This document shows positions 22,801 to 35,425 of a stretch of 64,000 nucleotides of DNA, one piece after another. The stretch lies in assembly GCF_035083965.1 (NCBI RefSeq), contig NC_089732.1, positions 4,541,383-4,605,382 of the forward strand, in the 5' to 3' direction. Made by a program: the position numbers and the translations under genes. The notes beneath the pieces were generated by a model. That model had not been told where the DNA came from and did not search any database. It saw only the letters and a list, made by a program, of their open reading frames with translations. The stretch's first letter is position 1. Each line of letters starts with the position of its first letter. The stretch comes from Branchiostoma lanceolatum. Lineage: Eukaryota > Chordata > Leptocardii > Amphioxiformes > Branchiostomatidae.

Positions 22801-24204
22801 TCTGGCCTCATATTTTCTAAAATCTGTCCACGCTAACAAAGAGGAGTCTACAGACAGGGCCAGTATGATTGTAGGGTGGCTTGTTGCATCGCATTTGTTC
22901 TGTGATTCGTCCGATTCACCGGTCCTTTGAATTATGCCGACTTGAGATTGAAAAATGATGCAATATGACAACTCGCCTTGCGTTGTCTGTGAGCGTCTGG
23001 TGACCTTTGACACCTTTTGGGTTCATCCCGATACATTGTTGAGCTTAGAAATGTTTTCATGATTACCTATGTCACACAAACATCATATAATATCTTATCT
23101 AATTGAATTTAGTACAACTGGTATCTACGTACATGGCATATGAAAGACTAAATGTCACACCTGTGCCGCCATCTTTAAAGTGGTTCTTTTGACCTCTGGA
23201 ATGTCGTCTGACTTCTGTCCGCCATATTTATTCCGAGCCTTGTCTATTTTCGCGTTGCATCATATAATTTGTGATTAACTAGCAAATCTAATATCTAACT
23301 CGTACGCTTGTATTCATCAATCTGATTTCTTTTGCAACTTCATGATCTAAATTTTCTTCTTTCTTTCTTTGCTGAAGCTAAGAATGAATTAATAAGACGC
23401 AAACAAAAAGGCATATGTGGGGCGAGCGTCGATGAAGGAATTAATATCGTTTCTATCGTGTTTCATTGTCATGGAAATTATCAATCCAAATGTCAGCAAG
23501 ATGAGACCCCTTCTATTAATTGATATGAATGTAACAACAAGAAGGCGTTGAACGCTGTTGTGTTTTGATAACAACCAATTTCACCTTTTAAGCGGATAAA
23601 TCTAAAGATCATCCTATAATCTCCTTTTGGAAGATTCAACCTTACATGATCATTATAAAAAAAAACAATGACTTTTTTTTTAGTTCGTTAAAAGGGATAG
23701 AAACAACTTAATTATTTTTACATCAACAGAAATTGCCTTTCCAGAATTCCAACACGAAACCAACAATTTTTCAAGGAACCACAAAATGTTTGACACGACC
23801 CTTCGTGTGCGCAGTGTCACAGCAGGTTGAGGCATTGGAATGTAGGTGTGTCAAAAAAAAATCACTGTACAAAGCCCAGCCCCAAGCAAAATAGTTTATA
23901 ACCTGTACTTAGATCTAGCGAACAAAACAGCGCCTAAAGCCCCCTGACGCGGCTGCGATACTGACAAATGGGGTCAGACTTCTGCACGGTAATTCAACTT
24001 CGTGGCAGCTGTACTAAATTAAAAAGAGGCTTTGTAGCTAAGATGACACAGGTGACTTGCGAAAAATCTGTACGCCTATCTCCAGCTAGATATCCTTCAT
24101 AGCTACGAATCCTCGAAAAATGCCTGGTTTTATATTTTTGAGTCAGGCCTTTTCAAATGCCTCACCACATCTTCTTTAGACAAAATAACCTAAATTCACA
24201 TTCA
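19875..24204. other. Long stretch without recognisable genes (probable TTC22 intron 1)
   Basis: AT-rich. A fragment at about 20905-20970 (ttatccagttgcttgagcaac ... acctggatgtctaacctt) belongs to the repeat family also seen at 14257-14300, 25070-25120, 33895-34030 and 48471-48605. No coding exon was found. Confidence 0.4.
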
Positions 24205-24532
24205 TGTCGTTTTGAGTTGCCCTTTCTATATTGCAAACTGTCAACTTACAGACGAGCACTGCAACTGCCCAAACCATTCGGCAAATTTGACGAAAAGCTT
24301 ATCTACCTATACATAAATGGTAATCTAGGGATACTGACAGAACATGTTTCTTTGTTGTATAGCCAGGCATGTTCTAAAATTCGTATCGTTTTGAGTTACC
24401 CTTCTCGCAAACCGTCAACTGACAGATGACGACGAAGTTGACAAGCTTATTTGCGTACATAGATGGTACGTCCAGATAACTTACAAAGACACATGTATTT
24501 GTTGTTCCAACAGCCAGGCATGTTCTAAAACA
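24205..24532 (+). repeat. Tandem duplication (about 165 bp x 2) at the TTC22 translation start region
   Basis: Both halves begin tcgttttgagtt(g/a)ccctt and end gccaggcatgttctaaaa. Each end is preceded by an acceptor-like AG (tatag or aacag). The second copy forms the probable 5' edge of the first coding exon. Confidence 0.75.
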
Positions 24533-24540
24533 GAAACCTC

Positions 24541-27470
24541 ATGACTACCGCCAAGCAAGCCCTTCCTGAGTTCGTAGCCGGTCATTTCAACCTGGACTGG
24601 AGTTTGGACAAGAACAGTGATCAGGTCCGCCGGCCCAGGGGGAGATACGACCTGAAATGTCTGTATGAAGACCTCCGGCAAGATGCAGAGACTGAAACAG
24701 GTGAAACAACTTGAAAACCTATTGATTTTATACCTTATGTAAGATCCTGATCAAGTGCGAGCAAGCGGAATGTTTCCAATATCTTGTCTTTTTTTCCATG
24801 AATAGCTTCATTGTGTCGGTATGCTACCGGAAAATTAAATGCTCTTTTTCCCGATCTGAAAGACGTAGACTTTTACCTACCTCTGCAATCATTACAGTTT
24901 TTTCTTGTCGCTAGATGGCACTGCAGCGTGATTGCGATCCCAACCGTGAATGAGTCTGTATCTATCCTGTTCGTGGTTTTGGGGTAATAACTGTAGGACT
25001 ACAGACCTTTCTCAGTCAATAACAGAATATACTGGATGCCATCAGAAATTTCTGGCCGTTTATAACGAAATTTATCCAGCTCATTGAGTAACTCTTATCT
25101 TATTACCGGCTGGATGTCTATATATCAAACCTTAACTGACGTATCCTGTTATTGCTGTCATAGGAACGGTGAAACTTGCCGTCCTGAACGTGATGGGAGT
25201 ACTGGCCTACCACCTTGAGGACACTCAGTCCGCCAAGCTGTACTTCGAGACGGTGCTGGAGGAGGACGCCGTGAATGTGAACGCGTTGGAGAACACCTGC
25301 TACCTCCTCAGGAGAACGGACCAGTACGACCAGGCCGAGACGTTCGGGGACAGAGCAAGAGCGGCTCTTAGTCAAACTGATGCCGAAGCAGATCAAGAAA
25401 TGGTAAATTTGATATTGAATTGGCCATTGTGTACTTCCTTTTACTTCTTTGTATGTGTACATGTTTGTTTGTTTGTTTGGTTGGTTGGTTGCATTGAGTT
25501 GTGACTGATGCATGTTTCTATCTTGTCTTTTCACAAAGGTGTCACTGGTCAAAGCGAGGGCAATGGCAGAGCTCGGCTACGCATGCGCGCTGGACGTTTT
25601 CCACGTGAGGACACAAGAGGATCTCATTCAGGTAATAAAACAGATCGATGACAAAATGTCTTCTTCTATTGCTATCTTGGCAATCAAGTGTCCCTTTTCA
25701 ATCTGAAATTCATAGGGATATAACTATTCATTGTGTTTTTATATCCCTTATATGGTTCAATGTCTCCTTTCGAACAGGTGTTCGAGAAATCGAACGGCTA
25801 CTACAGCCGCGCCCTTCGGATGGGGAAAGAAAACGTGACGTCATCGGAGCAGAACCAATGGCTGTTCGCCATTGCCCTGAACTACATCCGTATCGACTCC
25901 CTCCGTCAGGAGGCCAACCTTGACCTTTGTTACCAGGCGCTCGACCTCCTTAAAGACGTGGTGAAGACCACGAAGTCTCAGTACTACAAGTGCAAGGCGC
26001 TCTGCTACACAGGGCTCCTCTTGCAGAGTAGGTCCGCCCTGAACAAGGGGTTTTCCGAGGACTGTATCCGTGACAGTGGGTACTTTGAACAGGACCCTCT
26101 TGACTACTTCGGTGAGGCCATACAGCAAGCCGGAAAAGACACCGCAATTCTAAACAAACTTGCCAAAATCTTTGTCCAATCGGGGAGGTACCAGCTTGCC
26201 CTGGACATCCTAAACGTCTCTCGTGCCATCGTGCCTACGCATGCGCAGAACCTCTTTGCCTTCAGTATCAGCGCTCAGGCCAATAAGAACATGTACCTTG
26301 ACCAGCTGGCCAAGTACCGACAGGGGACACTGGAGGGTCGTCCCGACAAAAAACTCCTGACCAAAGCCAAAGAGGACATGCAAGCTATCCTATGCACCCG
26401 CACGGGGGTAAACGCGTATCTGGAGCTGGCGGTGGTGTGCTACCACCTCGGGGTGGAGACCACGGACGAGTCGTCGGTGGTAGCGGAGTTCGAGCTGGCG
26501 CAGGCGGTGGAGTACGTGGCGCGCGCCCGAGACTGCGACATGGGCGACTCGCTGCCGGAGGTCCAGCTGATGAGGGGGAAGTGTCACCGAGCCAGAGGGG
26601 ACGACTGGAAGGCGATGGGCGCCTTCAAACAGGCGGTGGGGATGGAGCATCTCAACGACGGAGCACCGCTCACTGGTAAGGACAATCACAGAAACACAAG
26701 CACCAAAGACATGCATGTCCCTAGATGATGTCATCAGATTGGTAAAACAAGACTCCTAGTTAGACAGCAAATGGGGTTTATCTACCGACGTTTTGATAAT
26801 CTTTCAGCTACCTTCCTCGGGGTTTGGTATATTGAGCTACTCCCTGTTACACAGACTTCAGTTCATCAAACCCGAGGAATGTAGCAAAAAGGTTACAGAA
26901 ACGTCGGCTGATAAAGCCCCATGGCTTGTGTAACTGCAAACTAAGAATCCAGTATACATATACATTAATGCTCGACTATAGTCCATGCTATTGCAATCCA
27001 TTTTTTCACAGTGTGATGAGTATCTCCTCTTTTGGATATCATAGAATGACACATGACATGAGATGCAACTAAGTTGTTACCTTAACGGCCGCGGTTAGTG
27101 TTGAAGATGGAATGTTGAGGCGGCAGTTTTTCTTTATCCTTACTCACCAGCACTTTGCTTAGAAGAAGTCGACGTTGTTTTTCGCATCAATGTAACCTTG
27201 GAGCACCACTTTTTTTCAGAATCGTTCAAGCTCCTGGGAGAAACCATCCTCACGCTGCACAGGCGGGACAAAACATGGCGGGAGGACGCCATTGTGGAAA
27301 TGGAACGCTGGGTAACGGAGGGCCGGAAGCGCTACGTCGACTTCCTTCCAGAATTCCGCACGTTTTGCAGGCAGAACGTCAGTGACGTCACGGAGCTAGG
27401 GAAGGCCATGGTCAGGGCGGGAAAACTGGGGATGGTCAGGCTCTGCCTCGAGACTGTGTCTCCGGCTTAG
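24541..27470 (+). CDS. TTC22: Tetratricopeptide repeat protein 22
   Basis: Five coding exons: 24541-24700, 25164-25402, 25539-25631, 25778-26675 and 27220-27470 (TAG). They give 546 aa; the human protein is about 569. The N-terminal PEFVAGHFNLDWSL matches the TTC22 start region. Successive TPR-like helices follow (NVMGVLAYHLEDTQSAKLYF, then CYHLGVETTDESS). Strong family landmarks are DSGYFEQDPLDYFGEAI with ILNKLAKIF, and the late LPEVQLMRGKCHRARGDDW block. TPR proteins are protein-interaction scaffolds; TTC22 has no firmly established biochemical role. A plausible polyA signal is at 28422-28427. The large fourth exon carries several TPRs without introns. Assignment is by recognition of conserved blocks. 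Confidence 0.92.
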
Positions 27471-28680
27471 GTTAAAACAGGGTAAAATTTGCACAGAGAA
27501 ATGCAAAAACGCTTGGCAGCATCATTCAGTTTTGATGGCCAACGATAGTTGAACGATATGCTAGAACACAGAAAGTGCTCAAAAAGTGATGCAAAAATCA
27601 TGTTGGAATGATGAAAAATAACGGAAAATCATCTCTGGACGTCGATACAAACACTTAAAAAGAATAGCTAACCAAACACAAGAGACAGAAAGCGATAAGG
27701 AAATAGCATAATAACTTTTTTATCACACTTTTTGAAAAGCTACTGACAAAAAAGCACTATTGAAAACATAACCTACTTCTCAAAAGTTCAGAACAGCAGA
27801 TCAATAAAAAAAAGAGATTTAGGTCACACAAAGATAAGATATCTTTGTGTCATTGGGTAATGTGGAAAGTATACGATGCAAAAAGTTGGTTTCTAAGCAT
27901 GTACATGTATAAAAGTATTTCTAACACAGAGAGAGATTAAAAAAACTACATTTTCATCGCAATAATCTAGTACAAAGTGGAAATTCAAAGATATAGGATA
28001 TAACTCACCAGATCTTTCAATAGTTTTTTTATGCTTAATAGTCAAAACCAAAAGGACTGTTACTTTTGCACAAGTTAGATAATACCTTAGAAGCCGCAAG
28101 TTAAACTTAAGTAGATTGTAGACTCAGGAATCATAGCGCACAGTTGTAATATATCATAGAATCCGCATGCACGGTTTTTTGTGTAGTTTTTGATTTATCT
28201 TACAGATTTTAACAACTATTCAATTCAAGTTTTTGTGTAGTTTTATTTCATTCATTTGCACAATCATTTTCATTCAGTAGATCTACTTATAGTCAACTGA
28301 TATTTCTTATGGCCAAAGTATCATTTTGAAGAATTCTCAAATTGTGTTGAGGAGTAGTGGAAAGTCACTGCTACCTTGTCGAAAAGCGGCCATATTATGG
28401 CCGAACAAGCATTCGAAGTAAAATAAAGGCTTTGACTTGACTTGAACAATTGAAATGGACAGACTGTCGCTCAAATACCTAGAAGAAAAGAACTTTATAT
28501 CAGATATATGTTTGTATAAAACACTGCTTTATTGATGCAAGCCACACAAATGTTATAGAAGAGAGACTATATTTGGCTACACAAATGCTATAAAACATTA
28601 AAGCAATGGATACTTTCTATGTGGTTATTTGTTTTTATAACCAAACAAGACCAATACACATATGTTAGATTCTTGGGAGT
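27471..28680. other. TTC22 3' UTR and intergenic sequence
   Basis: AT-rich. A plus-strand AATAAA at 28422-28427 probably ends TTC22. Reverse AATAAA words at 28528-28533 and 29296-29301 may end the minus-strand FN3 gene. No coding exon. Confidence 0.45.
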
Positions 28681-28975
28681 ACGTTCAAGTGGTCTACTCA
28701 AGGCTGGATACTGGACACCAAGACACCTGGCAAGACGTCTTCCAACCAGCAGAATGTCTTGAAGTCTTCAGTGTTCCACCTGCTGAACTCTGAAGTACCT
28801 GTTGCCAAAGGCGCTCACACTGACAAACCTTTGGCACTGGTACTTTGGAGTAAAGATGGTGACCATGCATCACATCAACAGCAAGAAGACAAGCCATCTC
28901 AAAACATGCCCTCTTTTTTTTAGCTTGGGTACCTTTGTTGGAAGAGGGAGTATAGGTGCTTTGGTAGGCTAGCTA

Positions 28976-29062
28976 GTACACACACTCCCATACACACACG
29001 CACACACACACACTTACCCGTACCCATACACACACACACACTCACCCATACACACACATAGA
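28976..29062. repeat. (CA)n-rich microsatellite
   Basis: Imperfect CA/CCATA repeats over about 85 bp between TTC22 and the FN3 gene. Confidence 0.9.
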
Positions 29063-29295
29063 GACATTTTGGTGGACAATGGGTGATGTCAGGGTGGGCA
29101 ATCCTACTGTACTACTAGCTGTATGGTTTAGCATCTACAAAAAAAGCCATAACCACCAAGCTAGACAAACCATTTTTCAAAACAATCACCATTGAGATTA
29201 CTGATATGACACACATGTCAAACATCTGGAGGGTTTCTTAGTTTCTTACAGAGCAGAAACAAAACAAAAACCAGAACTCAAGATGGAAACATAAC

Positions 29296-31689
29296 TTTAT
29301 TGTGTGCTCTATCTGTACAATAGCATGAACATGTTGTTGTGATGTCATGGCTTCATCATCTAGTTGCAAACTATATTTGTGCCAGTGTTTCTGGTTCATA
29401 CTAATCATAGACAGAAGTCTGCAAGCAGGATACATGTGGATATGTGACAAGTTATTCAATAGTAGAACAGCTCTTAGCAGGCTCTACAAGCCTGACTTTT
29501 TTCTGATGCCAAATGCAATAGAACTGATACACCATTAGAAAAAAGCCAGACTCATAAAGTCTGCCAAGGAGGCTTTCTAAAGCCATACAAAACTTACATG
29601 TACATATGTAGAATTGGCCCAAACAGTACTGGCATTTCACAGAATAAGGTCTATTTTTAGTACAAGGCTTTACACACAACTTTGGTGAAACGTCCCATAA
29701 GATTATACTATTCTAAGGTGGGGATAGCCTGAATTCAATCAAGCTCCTGTAACGGCTCGCCGCCCTGTAGACTAAGGTGAGGAAGACAGAAGAATGTTCT
29801 GAACCCTTCCATAAATTTTGGCACATCCAGCTTTCAGTTTGTTTTTTGGAATCTTCATATCTATGAGAATTTCTAATTTCCTGTTCCTCCCTGCATGTTA
29901 GAATGGAACGAACCACAGAGAAAAACTTACTGAGAAAATTGGGGCACCACAAAACAACAACACACACATGGAATGTTGAATGACTATGGAACAAACATCA
30001 CATGAAATACATCAGTTTTTTAGATGATTTTTCAGTGTCAACAGGTAAGAATGATGTGCAAACTGGCTATTTACATGTATTCAAAGCACAGCAGATGAAT
30101 CAAAGTAGGCACAAGGCACATGAGCATTTCTTACTGCAAAAGAAGCATATATCAGGAAATGAAAGTTTGATATCAAGTGCTACCAGAAACAGGTGCAGTC
30201 GTATACATAATGCACACATCACTGTCAACAAATATGGGAAACAAGAGGGGTCCATGTTATGACTTTTAACAATGAGTGTACAATGCCCGGTGGAGTAATT
30301 ACATATTTCAAGATTAAACCTACCATTGCATGTGGCAACTCCCATCCCTACATGTGGTTTATTACAACAAGCATTTCTTAAGGTATAACTGTTGACATTT
30401 AGTCTAACATGCATTTTGCAAACAGGCTGAAACTTACTATATGTGATATGAGATATGGTATGCGAACAGTGTTCTTCAACACTTTATATTTTATACAGTT
30501 GATTTTCTAGTGTCTTTTAACGGGTGCATAGCTTTGGTATTTACAGTGTATATAATTGCTGTCTTTCTCTTTATACAGCTACATATGTCAATGCCTCTTC
30601 TATCTTATTTTACAGTCAATTCAATTGAGAAATCCTGTCCTTATGTGCCCTACAAAAACATAATCACCTCAAGCCACAACTCAAACAATCATCTCAAAAA
30701 CGTTGACAAAAGCATTGTTAGTTTGAAAGTAAAATGAAAATAAAAAAAATTAAAATGGCTTAACATAAAACATAGAAAGCAAACTTTAGAAAACGGCTCT
30801 ATATATCTTTTATGGCAGCTACAACAACATATTTGTGATGAAACAGAGGGCAAAAGCACCTCACAATACAAAATTAAAAAGTAATACTTTGATATGAATT
30901 ACAAAAACATTATGCAAACATGTAATGAAACTTCAGTGCAAAATATACATGTATTATTTTCTATCAGTATCAGCAAGTCATAAAAGCATAAATTTTTGCT
31001 TCACAGAGCTAACCAGCATATTGGCTCCTTTCGAACTTAACTTTTCTATCAGCACCATATATAAACACTGCCTAAGAATGTCCGATTGTTTTCTTTCATA
31101 GAATTTACATGTACCTTGGCAAGTAAGCATTAATTACATTCCTCTATACCAACCATTGATCACATAACTATAATTCAGTTCATTCAGTGTAATAAACTAA
31201 GTTTACCTTGACCTTCAAATTTTGGTAGAACACGAGTATGAGATGAACCTGCATTGTTATCTTATCTTCCTGTCTTCTTTTCCCCCCTCGGTTAACTATG
31301 TATAAAGCAAACAAAGGTTTTGCAGCCTACCTGAGAGGCTAAAGTCATTAGTGCACATGAGGTTATGGTGCTCATGATCATTGTTCATTGTCTATCTATG
31401 GTATTGGCCCAATTCACAACCCCATATTGTTTTCATGTGGCTAAAAATGGTAGACACTGCATTGGAGATCGGATGACTATAGAACGTACATGTAAATGTG
31501 GCCTAGGAATAGAATTAGAAGTTTGTAGCTTTAAGTGAGGTACATTGTATGTTAATTTCAACTTTAGCCTTTGAAAATTTCTTCAGACAGAAAGGTTGTA
31601 TATGTAGCAGCATGTTGTGAATATGAAAACAGGTACGGTTAATAAGATTAGTAGTATGTATATGCACTCTCAGATCGATGTGTCCTTAA
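29296..31689 (-). other. Probable long 3' UTR of the FN3 membrane-protein gene
   Basis: AT-rich, with no coding exon on either strand. A reverse-strand AATAAA at 29296-29301 is a plausible end. The alternative is that much of it is intergenic. Confidence 0.35.
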
Positions 31690-34573
31690 TTAACCTATGT
31701 TGAAGTTGGGGATCTCATCTCTGTCTTCCTCACGCATTCTGAAAGAGGAAAAAGAAGATGGCCTGTGATTGGCTACTGCGACACTGAGAGAGGATCTTTA
31801 ACCAATAAGGAGACACAGAACATGAACACAGATGCTCATGCACATTTACAGGGCAAATAGTCTCATAAGCACAAAGTACAACGCATATCATTATGAAAGA
31901 AATTACTGGTGTTACTCATCTAGATCTTCATCATCTTATAGTAATCAAGAAATCAAGTACTTGTGTATAGTCAAAGCTGTCTACACAAGGGACTCAAAAA
32001 GAGTGTTGTCAGTAGACAGGCGGCCTCCAAAGACTGGAAACTTAATGCCTGGGTCAATGGGTAAAATAATAATCTAAACAGACCAAAAAACTGACTACAA
32101 TGGCCAGGTGGTCCTTACTTGTACAGGTTTGACTGTATAAACCATTGACTCTGTGGCCAACAGACAGAGGCTGAGTTTACACAAGCATTTTTGAGTTGAC
32201 TGTGTGCAAGGAGAACCCTAGGCCACTCAAGTAGCGTTTTCTAGCAGGAAAACTCCATTTGAGCAGCCCAAAGCTCCTCACACCCAGCCCCGAATCGACC
32301 CCAAAAACTTGTGTGCCTGAATTACCTAAGTTGCACATACAAGTCATGACTAAGAATGTCACATAAACATACCTGGCAAATCTTCTGCCATACATGATGT
32401 ATCTCCTCCAGTGGCGAAAGATGAGGATTTGCAGGGATACTAAGATGGCGATACCAAGAAGACCGAGGAAGCAGCCTAAAAGGATGTCCCTATTGAATAA
32501 AAGAAGTTAGTTTAAATGATTTCCATTCAGAATTGTCTTAAGCCCAGCACAGCAGGAAAATTGATCAGCCGACAAGTCTGCAAACTCTTTTAAACTCACA
32601 CATTTTCGGCAGTGATAGACCCAGTGTTCTCTTGACCATTACGCAATATTTAGAGATTAGCTGATGTTTTGATGTACCCGAAACCCTGCCCAATATGATA
32701 AGGTAAATTTCAGGTGAAAAGTCTCTAGCAATTTTTTAATTTGGCAACCTTCTTCCAATCAACAATTACGGCCGAAGCTCACCAACTGTGTGACAGGGGC
32801 TTAAGCAATGACAGTCACAGGCACTGAGCCTTATGCAGATAGGGCTAACAGAAAAGGTCTTTTGTAAATCAAATACAACGCACCTGGAAAGAGAAGGAGT
32901 CGAACCGTTGTCTTCTGCTGTATTCTCTTCTGTGATTGGTGGCTTGGAGTTGGAATGTGGCATAAATGTGCTGACAACATCTTCACTAGATTCTGTGTAC
33001 AACAGCGGCGATGTCATATCATTCGTGTCACCAGCAACACAGAAACAACCCGATTCAGACAAAACTTCCTCCATTAAAATGCGTATACAAGCTTACTAGT
33101 AGGCATAAATGTGATAAAACATGGATTAATATTTACTAACATAATTCCACCAGGGTACATAGTTCTGCCACGCCCAAACAGATCTCCAACCCAACGTCGC
33201 CCAGTATAATACACTCCTACATATGATTATCTAAACTGTGCAAACCTGGGGGGTGCTGCACTAGAGATCTCTCAAAGTTCAAACCCAGTGTTTTTCAAGG
33301 TGGCGGATTTATGTAACCTGGCGGAGTAATATCAATGGAGATTAAAGTCTCTCACCCGTGGCAAAGAGAATCTTTTCAGACTCCCCGTATTTCGTTTCTC
33401 CCACAAAACACTTGAACTGAGCCCGATACGAGCAGTTCCTGTCCAGCGGGGTCAGCAGGAAGGTCCCATTCCTCTCCAGGTCGACCTCCACCAGGTTGAC
33501 CTCTGACGTTTGACCCGCCCTGTCCTCCCAGTAGATGAGGCTACACTTGGTGACCTCACGGCTGTGGGAGTCCCAGGACAGGACCGCTGATGACGTCGTC
33601 ACCTCGCTGACTGTCACAGACACAGCAGGCTGGGTCAGAGGCTCTCCTGCTGTAGGACAAAAATCAAAATGTTGGGTCAACCATTCAACATGACTTTCTT
33701 TCTCCCTGTTGGAACCAAATTTTCCAAATGTGCTCTGATATCTTCTTGATCTTGATCTTGTTTGGGTACTGGGCAACACCCCTCTTGTTGGGGTAAGGTG
33801 CCCAGGGGAGTGCGCTGCACTTTTATTGTCCTCTGAGGAGCACCGCCTCCTTGAACTTGGGAGGCTACAAGGAGGCGGTAAGTGGGTGCATTGATGAAGA
33901 AAAAAAAGAAGGATAGACATCCAGGTAATAAGTTTTTAAAAAAAAACAGTTACTACAGCAACTGGATGAATTTGGAAGCGGTCAGACATTTCAGGTAGCA
34001 TCCACTAATTTTTGTCAGTGACTAAACGGTAGCAGAAAACGTCTGTTGTTTCTGTGTTAAACACACAAATCAAACTTCACTCATAAGTTAATGTTAACAA
34101 TCAAAATCTACTCACATAATTTTACTAGTGCTATAATTATATGCAATTGCAGGTTGGACAAGTACTACTACAGTACTAGAACAAGTGCACTAGAAAATCT
34201 GCTTCCTCGTAAAATTAAGTGTAATTCAAGCCCTCACCTCCATCCAAGATTGCGTAACCTTTGTTATCTATTGATTACACTGTATTTACAGCAAAAGCAA
34301 GAAATTCAATCGTAACATCCTATCTATGTTACTGGCACTGTGGTTGCGTATTTCATCCCCCTCTTTCATCTAGAATGTCCAAAATACAAACAAACGTCCG
34401 CTGAATATCAAATTATCGGAACACAGGTGGTTTTATGTTAAACTTAATTGCACAAAGTAAACATACCACAAAGACGAATTTCTCATTGTGTAGTAGGACA
34501 GAAACTTACCGCAATTTCTGACGAAGATCGCGCCGAAAATTGCCACAAAGGTATGGAAGATCCTTAGCACCAT
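31690..34573 (-). CDS. Type I membrane protein with a single fibronectin type III domain (unrecognised)
   Basis: Five exons: 34510-34573, 33356-33646 (or -33649), 32884-32992, 32373-32489 and 31690-31738 (TAA), giving 209-210 aa. Exon 1 is a signal peptide (MVLRIFHTFVAIFGAIFV). Exon 2 is one FN3 domain (about residues 22-118), with SSAVLSWDS, CSLIYWED and a C-terminal SYRAQFKCFVGETKYG block. Exon 3 is a Ser/Thr/Glu-rich stalk. Exon 4 carries a transmembrane helix (ILLGCFLGLLGIAILVSLQI) and a basic RHWRRY stop-transfer segment. Exon 5 adds a short acidic tail ending FNIG. The architecture resembles small FN3 receptors (FNDC5-like or cytokine-receptor-like), but no orthologue is recognised and there is no WSxWS motif. 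Exon 2 has a CAGCAG tandem acceptor that could add one Ala. It is head-to-head with PLGRKT. Confidence 0.82.
31968..32138 (+). repeat. Interspersed repeat (copy 3 of the caggtttgactgta family)
   Basis: Words cctgggtcaatgggt, caatggccaggtggtcctta and gtacaggtttgactgta match the copies at 7200-7393 and 15733-15910. It lies in the last intron of the FN3 gene. Confidence 0.65.
33895..34030 (-). repeat. Copy of the 'actcaagcaactggat' repeat family
   Basis: Contains acatccaggtaataag, agttactacagcaactggat, cggtcagac and tagcatccactaatttttgtcagtgac. Related copies occur at 14200-14300 (inverted), 20905-20970, 25070-25120 and the palindrome at 48503-48601. Confidence 0.6.
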
Positions 34574-34673
34574 GTTTTCTCTGGATCCCTATGCTACAAC
34601 AGCGCCGCTGAAGCCCACATTCTCACAGAAAAGAGAAAATTATGGACAGACGACGGAGATTTTTTGTTTCTCC

Positions 34674-34710
34674 GCCATCTTGTCTTCTCTGATCAGACGA
34701 GCATGCGCAC
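34674..34710. promoter_or_regulatory. YY1-like (34674-34682) and NRF1-like (34699-34710) sites at a divergent promoter
   Basis: GCCATCTTG (reverse strand CAAGATGGC) is the core YY1 initiator-type motif, about 100 bp upstream of the FN3-gene ATG. gagcatgcgcac resembles an NRF1 half-palindrome. The intergenic span to the probable PLGRKT 5' exon is only about 300 bp, which fits a shared promoter. Confidence 0.5.
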
Positions 34711-34989
34711 AGCGGGAAAAATTCAGGCTAAACTAATACAAATTAGGGGTGTTAATTTGCACTTTAATTGGATGATAGCCATATTCATCTCGCTTCATTA
34801 TGATAATTCAATAATCACTATTGAATCATAATGATTTCATTGTACAGGGACTTGTCCATAAATTGTTTATGTTCTATTTTAAGGGTAATTAAAACTTAAA
34901 CATATCTTTTTAGTGGAGGATTCCAAAGGTCAATGACCTAGTGGTTAGTTTTCTGACCTCTACGCACTTGGCAGTTGTTTGTGTGTCTG

Positions 34990-35075
34990 TGTCCGTCTGT
35001 TTTAAGAAAACGGAAGTGCCAGCAAAGAAGTGACTTTATCCAGTGTTACGGCGGCAGCAAGAAGTTTATATTCAG
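34990..35075 (+). other. Probable 5' UTR exon of PLGRKT
   Basis: A segment ending tattcag|gtaggt (35075/35076). An acceptor (aacaag or aagaag, 35400/35403) sits just before the PLGRKT ATG. The transcription start is not defined. Confidence 0.4.
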
Positions 35076-35425
35076 GTAGGTGGCAGTATAGGTAACGTTA
35101 TATGTTTAGTACGGATCGGTTTGTTTTGTTTTATGTGGTCCCTTCTCACATGCTGTACATTTAAGATTCCTCAAGCCGAAGGTGATTCAAGACAGACTTA
35201 AACCTCCTTGGGAGATTCAAAGTTCTGATGACAACCGTGTGTGTTGTAAAGATATGGATGACACCATGTATTAGTCCAGATATTAACTGTCAGCAATCAG
35301 CATCATATCGAAAGAATAAATGAATTCACCTGATGTTTGGTTTGTGATTTATATTGTTTAGTCTACTCATGTTTTTTTCTTTATTACAATAATCAACAAG
35401 AAGATCAACGACATCACAAAGAGTC

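Noticed and set aside
26390-26734. 114-codon minus-strand frame
   Set aside because: Antisense shadow of the GC-rich TTC22 exon 4.
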